10,245 bases of DNA from Flavobacteriales bacterium. Lineage in GTDB: Bacteria > Bacteroidota > Bacteroidia > Flavobacteriales > JADGDT01. The notes under the pieces are model-generated. The model saw only the letters and a list, made by a program, of their open reading frames with translations, did no database searches and was not told the DNA's origin. Positions 7,211 through 10,245 of this stretch are shown here, one piece after another (the first letter of the stretch is position 1; the number at the start of each line of letters is the position of its first letter). The stretch is from contig JAGLEB010000069.1 of the NCBI GenBank assembly GCA_023145275.1, positions 1 to 10,245 of the forward strand, written 5' to 3'. Position numbers and translations under genes: made by a program.

Positions 7211-8263
7211 ATGGCTGTCATTCGATTTTTACTTCTACCTTTTTCCATACTTTATGGAGTAATCACCTATTTTAGAAATATATTATTTGATATATCTTGG
7301 CTTAAAAGTACAAAATTTGATTTTCCAGTTATCTCTGTGGGTAATTTAAGTGCTGGCGGTACTGGGAAAACACCGCATATAGAGTATTTGATTAGGTTAC
7401 TATCTAGCGAATATAATGTTGCAACTCTATCAAGAGGATATGGGCGAAAGACAATAGGATATTTAGTTGCCGGAGAATTTACGAATGCTAGTGATATCGG
7501 TGATGAACCAATGCAATTTCATAAAAAATTTATAGACGTTACTATTGCTGTAGATGCTGATAGGGTAGAGGGAATAAAAAAACTTAGAAAAGAAAACTCT
7601 ATGCCTGATATTGTTTTGCTCGATGATGCTTTTCAACACAGGAAAGTCTCGCCAGGGCTACAAATTTTACTAACTCCATTCAATGACCTGTTTTCTGACG
7701 ATTGGATGTTGCCGACAGGTAGGTTGAGAGAATTTTCTTTTGGGAGCGATAGAGCTGACGTTGTTGTTGTAAGCAAATGTCCTGAAATAATAGATAAAAA
7801 AAAGGCCGAAGAAATTAAGAGGAAATTAAAGATTAAGGATAATCAGGAGCTTTATTTCTCTAAAATCGTTTACGATAATATTATCTATGGTGAAGGTTTG
7901 ACCTTAGATTATAATACCTTGATAAATTATAAAGTGTTGCTGATTACAGGTATTGCAAATCCGAAACCATTAATTAAGCATGTAAAAAGTTATGATATAA
8001 TTTTTAAGCACCTTAAATTTGTAGACCACCACGATTTTTCTTCCGACGATATCTTGATGATAGAAGAGGAGTATGCAAATCTTGGATCTGGAAATAAGGT
8101 GATACTCACTACTGAAAAAGATTACGTTCGTTTAAATACTACAAAAATTAACAAGAGTAATCTGATGTATCTCCCTATTTCTATTGATATTATGAATGGC
8201 GATAAAGCCAAATTTGATAAAAAAGTAAGAGGATATGTTGAAAACGATCAAAGAAACAGCTGA
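7211..8263 (+). CDS. lpxK: Tetraacyldisaccharide 4'-kinase (lipid A synthesis)
   Basis: LpxK phosphorylates the 4' position of the tetraacyldisaccharide-1-phosphate precursor to make lipid IVA, at the inner face of the inner membrane. Counting from the ATG at 7211 (350 residues), an N-terminal membrane helix (FLLLPFSILYGVITYF) is followed by the P-loop VGNLSAGGTGKTP (43-55). Next come LSRGYGRK (74-81), SDIGDEPM (95-102), the Walker B/catalytic block IVLLDDAFQHRKV (134-146) and MLPTGRLRE (166-174). The open frame also allows a TTG start at 7202, adding three residues. I prefer the ATG because MAVIRFLLLPF matches the usual family start. The last 29 bp overlap the purine nucleoside phosphorylase gene, so the two are co-transcribed and probably translationally coupled. 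About 206 AT-rich bases separate it from the divergent nif3-like gene; no strong consensus promoter was found there. Confidence 0.96.
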   Translation: MAVIRFLLLPFSILYGVITYFRNILFDISWLKSTKFDFPVISVGNLSAGGTGKTPHIEYLIRLLSSEYNVATLSRGYGRKTIGYLVAGEFTNASDIGDEPMQFHKKFIDVTIAVDADRVEGIKKLRKENSMPDIVLLDDAFQHRKVSPGLQILLTPFNDLFSDDWMLPTGRLREFSFGSDRADVVVVSKCPEIIDKKKAEEIKRKLKIKDNQELYFSKIVYDNIIYGEGLTLDYNTLINYKVLLITGIANPKPLIKHVKSYDIIFKHLKFVDHHDFSSDDILMIEEEYANLGSGNKVILTTEKDYVRLNTTKINKSNLMYLPISIDIMNGDKAKFDKKVRGYVENDQRNS

Positions 8264-9047
8264 TTTTATTAAATCAAAATGGGGCGAACAACCTGAATTT
8301 GGAATTATTCTTGGAACTGGCTTAGGTCAGCTTACTGATGATATGCAGACAGATATTGTTTTGCCATATGAGGAAATTCCTAACTTTCCTGTTTCTACCG
8401 TCGAAGGACATTCTGGGGCATTATACCTTGGATCTCTTGGAGGAAAAAAAGTTGTAGCTATGAAGGGTAGATTTCATTATTACGAAGGCTATACCATGCA
8501 AGAAGTGACGTTTCCTGTAAGAGTAATGAAATTATTAGGTATCGAAAAATTAATTGTTTCTAATGCCTGTGGTGGTACAAATCCTGATTTTGAGATTGGT
8601 GATATTATGCTGATTAACGATCATATAATGATGATGCCCGAGCACCCACTCAGAGGTAAGAATATTAGCGAACTAGGACCTAGATTTGTTGATATGAGCG
8701 AGCCCTATAGTCTTGAAATGATAGCAAAAGCCCATAAAATTGCTGCCGATTTGGGATATAATACTAAAGAAGGGGTATACCTAGCTTTACAAGGGCCTAC
8801 TTTCGAGACGCCAGCAGAATATGTTATGGTCTCTAATATGGGTGCAGATGCTGTAGGAATGTCTACTGCGCCAGAAGTTATTGTAGCCAAACACATGGAT
8901 ATGACATGTTTTGGTATTTCGGTGATTACTGATCTAGGAGTTGCTGGAAAAGTTGTTGAAGCTAGTCACGAGGAAGTGCAAGAAGTTGGTAGGCTAACCA
9001 CTCCAAAGATGGTGGCTATTGTTACCGAGCTTATTGCTCAGAGTTAA
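8235..9047 (+). CDS. punA: Purine nucleoside phosphorylase, trimeric type
   Basis: This 270-residue cytoplasmic enzyme splits purine nucleosides with phosphate into base and ribose-1-phosphate (purine salvage). The motifs of the trimeric (human/PunA-like) class are present. They are the phosphate loop IILGTGLG (24-31), EGHSGALYLG (57-66), MKGRFHYYEGY (76-86, with R79, H81 and Y83), VSNACGGTNP (108-117), LQGPTFETPAEY (185-196, with the base-binding E191), GADAVGMSTAPE (203-214) and ASHEEV (243-248, with H245). The base-contacting position equivalent to human Asn243 is Asp233, in VITDLG. The ATG overlaps the end of lpxK by 29 bp and is preceded by an AAGAGG-like purine tract only two bases away. 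The gene is followed by a clear terminator. The symbol punA is by class; some databases use other names. Confidence 0.96.
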   Translation: MLKTIKETADFIKSKWGEQPEFGIILGTGLGQLTDDMQTDIVLPYEEIPNFPVSTVEGHSGALYLGSLGGKKVVAMKGRFHYYEGYTMQEVTFPVRVMKLLGIEKLIVSNACGGTNPDFEIGDIMLINDHIMMMPEHPLRGKNISELGPRFVDMSEPYSLEMIAKAHKIAADLGYNTKEGVYLALQGPTFETPAEYVMVSNMGADAVGMSTAPEVIVAKHMDMTCFGISVITDLGVAGKVVEASHEEVQEVGRLTTPKMVAIVTELIAQS

Positions 9048-9068
9048 TATTTTCGAAATAAAATTTAT

Positions 9069-9108
9069 AAATGCTTAATTATCTTTTGATGGTTAAGCAT
9101 TTTTTTTT
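9069..9108 (+). terminator. Intrinsic terminator of the lpxK-punA operon
   Basis: ATGCTTAA (9071-9078) pairs perfectly with TTAAGCAT (9093-9100). Flanking A and T bases extend the stem, and eight T residues follow. It lies 23 bp after the stop codon of the phosphorylase gene. Confidence 0.88.
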
Positions 9109-9116
9109 GTGATGAG

Positions 9117-9146
9117 TAGGTGGAATCAATTAGTGTTATGCACCTA
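9117..9146. repeat. Short inverted repeat beside the large palindrome
   Basis: TAGGTG (9117-9122) and CACCTA (9141-9146) are perfect complements separated by 18 bases. The pair sits just left of the long palindrome and may belong to the same element. Two similar nonamers, GTTATGCAC (9135-9143) and GTTATACGC (9152-9160), bridge the two structures. Confidence 0.35.
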
Positions 9147-9148
9147 AT

Positions 9149-9280
9149 CCCGTTATACGCTATACTACCCAATCCAAAAGAATAATTTCAACTAAAGCTT
9201 GGTAGGAGCTTCATAAATATCAGCTCTACCAAACTAAGTTTCAATAATCTTTTGTATTGCGCGGTGCCGCTTCTACCGGG
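9149..9280. repeat. Long imperfect palindrome, about 132 bp
   Basis: The arms 9149-9210 and 9222-9280 are imperfect reverse complements around an 11-base loop (9211-9221). The inner stem is nearly perfect: TTGGTAGGAGCT (9199-9210) against AGCTCTACCAA (9222-9232), with one bulged G. Beyond it, a less regular stretch leads to CAAAAG/CTTTTG. The outer 32 bases then align without gaps at 22 of 32 positions, from CCCG (9149-9152) paired with CGGG (9277-9280). The outer right arm (about 9258-9282) is much more GC-rich than the window average, while its left partner is AT-richer. No open frame crosses it. It lies between convergent genes. It resembles palindromic intergenic repeats or a structured RNA; I cannot assign a named family. 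Confidence 0.6.
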
Positions 9281-9298
9281 GGTAAAATTACTACTAAA

Positions 9299-9751
9299 CT
9301 ACAGTTTTACAGTAATCAAACCTGTTTCTTTAGACCTCTCATAATCGTATTCTAAAACAGAAAATTCAATAACTTCAAAATAAGTACAGCACTCACTGTT
9401 TTTTGCCTTCATGTTTAGAGTTATGCCAACAGAAATATCTTCACTTAATTCTATGGTGTAAGATTTAGGGCCCATAGTCCAACCTATCTCACTTATGTCT
9501 AAAACATTTATATCGTTTTCAGTAATTAGGTTAAAACCCACACCCTTTCCAACTTCATCGTAAACTTCTACGTCTTCTATTTTTATGGTTTTATTAGAAA
9601 AAAGGTTTTCAGAGTTTTCCTTATCGATGAATTCAAAACGGAAGGTTGGTGGAGGAGATGTACACACTATATCTTTACAGTCATCCCCAATTATATCACA
9701 AGAAGTTTGTGTTAAAAATATTAGCAGAAGTAGGGTAGTAATTCTTTTCAT
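9299..9751 (-). CDS. Small predicted lipoprotein, unknown function
   Basis: This 150-residue protein has a lipoprotein signal peptide: MKRITTLLLLIFLTQTSC, with lipidation expected at C18. The residues after the cysteine (DIIGDDCKD) are acidic, which in Bacteroidota can favour export to the cell surface, but the match to a known export signal is loose. Three more cysteine positions may form disulfides: C25 and C30 (CKDIVC) and the adjacent pair C121-C122. The segment VCTSPPPTFRFEFIDKENSE (29-48) is of a kind seen in uncharacterised Bacteroidota lipoproteins, and the body appears to be beta-rich. A good promoter precedes it. The stop codon is 18 bp from the large palindrome. I do not recognise a function. 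The signal peptide, promoter and codon use argue that it is real. Confidence 0.78.
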   Translation of the reverse strand: MKRITTLLLLIFLTQTSCDIIGDDCKDIVCTSPPPTFRFEFIDKENSENLFSNKTIKIEDVEVYDEVGKGVGFNLITENDINVLDISEIGWTMGPKSYTIELSEDISVGITLNMKAKNSECCTYFEVIEFSVLEYDYERSKETGLITVKL

Positions 9752-9773
9752 TTTTGTTAGTTATTAGTTATAT

Positions 9774-9802
9774 CAAATATAAAAAAAAATGGAGATCAAC
9801 AA
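9774..9802 (-). promoter_or_regulatory. Promoter of the lipoprotein gene, overlapping a terminator
   Basis: On the minus strand a TTG (9802-9800) is followed after 18 bases by TATATTTG (9781-9774), a good Bacteroidota -33/-7 pair. The -7 element ends 22 bases before the ATG at 9751. The -33 element lies inside the hairpin of the upstream terminator, and the spacer is largely its T-run. Confidence 0.65.
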
Positions 9803-9818
9803 GTTTGTCGATCTTCAT
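9780..9818 (-). terminator. Intrinsic terminator downstream of the argS tail
   Basis: ATGGAGATCAACAA (9789-9802) and TTGTCGATCTTCAT (9805-9818) form a stem of about 12 pairs. On the minus strand it is followed by nine T residues. It lies 28 bp after the stop codon of the argS remnant, as expected for the original terminator of that gene. Confidence 0.75.
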
Positions 9819-9845
9819 TTTAAAATAAAAATATGTTTTTACGTA

Positions 9846-9959
9846 TTACATTCTCTCCGGAACTGTGATTCCTAGCATATTCATCGACAATGAAATTATG
9901 CTCGCTGTAAATTTAGATAAATCTACACGGAAAGATTTTATAAATAATTTCATGAAGTA
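9846..9959 (-). pseudogene. argS: C-terminal remnant of arginyl-tRNA synthetase
   Basis: Reading the minus strand to the TAA at 9848-9846 gives FRVDLSKFTASIISLSMNML, then GITVPERM and the stop. This matches the end of the ArgS anticodon-binding domain, whose usual ending is like FRLxLS...VIxxGMGLLGIEVPERM. Only about 31-38 residues of a roughly 590-residue protein remain. In the same frame a TAA stop appears at 9968-9966, and none of the expected upstream ArgS sequence is seen in any minus-strand frame up to the window end. A working argS must lie elsewhere if this is not an assembly artefact. The terminator just downstream is probably the original one. Confidence 0.75.
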
Positions 9960-9972
9960 GTAGGTTTAAGTA

Positions 9973-10110
9973 CTATTCTTTAATGAACTTTCTATAGGCA
10001 ATACTCTTTTCTGAATAAATTTTTACCATATAAACCCCTGAAACTAAATGATCAATAGTTATATTGTTAAAATTGGCATTGACATCTTTTATTCTTTTAC
10101 CTAAATAAGG
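9973..10110 (-). pseudogene. C-terminal tail of a T9SS type A sorting domain, truncated
   Basis: The minus-strand frame ending at the TAG (9975-9973) encodes LGKRIKDVNANFNNITIDHL, then VSGVYMVKIYSEKSIAYRKF and IKE. This matches the last 40 or so residues of the Por/T9SS C-terminal sorting domain: the LGK/R turn, the L..GVY.VK.YS strand pair and the basic K.I end. The residues before it (MMKLYFGCMYTMKIRTQP, starting at a TTG codon) do not continue the domain, and there is no signal peptide or cargo domain. It is most likely the stub of a lost secreted protein, lying just upstream, in the minus sense, of the argS stub. Confidence 0.65.
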
Positions 10111-10245
10111 CTGAGTTCTAATCTTCATTGTATACATGCACCCAAAATACAATTTCATCAAAACAATAAAGAATACAATTTCCAGAGCAAAGCATGAATA
10201 GTAATATGTTCATATGTCTATATCAGGGCAAACGCATGAGATTAT
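10111..10245. other. Right-end stretch with nothing recognised
   Basis: I found no supportable gene, RNA, hairpin or promoter in these bases. The minus-strand frame entering the sorting-domain stub is hydrophobic (ALEIVFFIVL) but is closed by a stop about 60 bases upstream of its first start codon. Confidence 0.5.

Noticed and set aside
9222..9258. Terminator for the lipoprotein gene
   Set aside because: The palindrome lies downstream of the stop on the minus strand, but neither the inner hairpin nor the full palindrome is followed by a T-run in that direction.
9149..9280. Integron attC site
   Set aside because: The size and the bulged stem are suggestive, but I could not find the paired GTTRRRY/RYYYAAC core boxes, and no integrase or cassette array is visible.
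9585..9767. Plus-strand open frame opposite the lipoprotein gene
   Set aside because: It is antisense to a gene with a clear signal peptide and promoter, and its translation has no recognisable features.

Overview
The window looks like chromosomal DNA of an AT-rich, Gram-negative member of the Bacteroidota. Four things point there: LpxK (lipid A synthesis), the tail of a type IX secretion (T9SS) sorting domain, several TAnnTTTG-type -7 promoter elements, and protein details typical of the phylum (a full-length-type GcvP N-terminus, and a Nif3 gene abutting a zinc-ribbon-family coiled-coil gene). The order cannot be fixed from this sequence.

Layout. 1-802 (minus): N-terminal 267 codons of glycine decarboxylase GcvP, cut by the window edge. 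803-991: very AT-rich divergent intergenic region with a perfect 11-bp inverted repeat abutting a TATATTTG promoter element. 992-3541 (plus): a UbiA-like membrane protein, an ATP-cone/Mrr-type nuclease fusion, and a class I SAM methyltransferase starting 10 bp after it. 3576-5036 (minus): an exported TPR protein with a TTG start, behind its own promoter. 5130-7004 (minus): a two-gene operon, nif3-like then a zinc-ribbon-family coiled-coil protein that has lost all four metal-binding cysteines; it ends in a clear terminator. 7211-9047 (plus): lpxK and purine nucleoside phosphorylase overlapping by 29 bp and closed by a terminator. 9048-9298: a convergent intergenic region holding a roughly 132-bp imperfect palindrome. 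9299-9751 (minus): a small lipoprotein. 9752-10245: no intact gene, but two recognisable gene tails on the minus strand (argS C-terminus, T9SS sorting-domain C-terminus) and an old terminator overlapped by the lipoprotein promoter.

How it fits together. Most of the window is housekeeping: glycine cleavage, lipid A 4'-phosphorylation, purine salvage and the Nif3/zinc-ribbon pair. The less understood parts are the 992-3541 group, with the nuclease fused to a nucleotide-sensing ATP-cone and paired with a methyltransferase, and the palindrome plus gene debris at the right end. I found no CRISPR array, tRNA, rRNA, insertion sequence or intact defence cassette. The best candidates for something undescribed are the ATP-cone nuclease/methyltransferase pair, the cysteine-free zinc ribbon, the Asp-for-Asn change in the phosphorylase base pocket, and the large palindrome.
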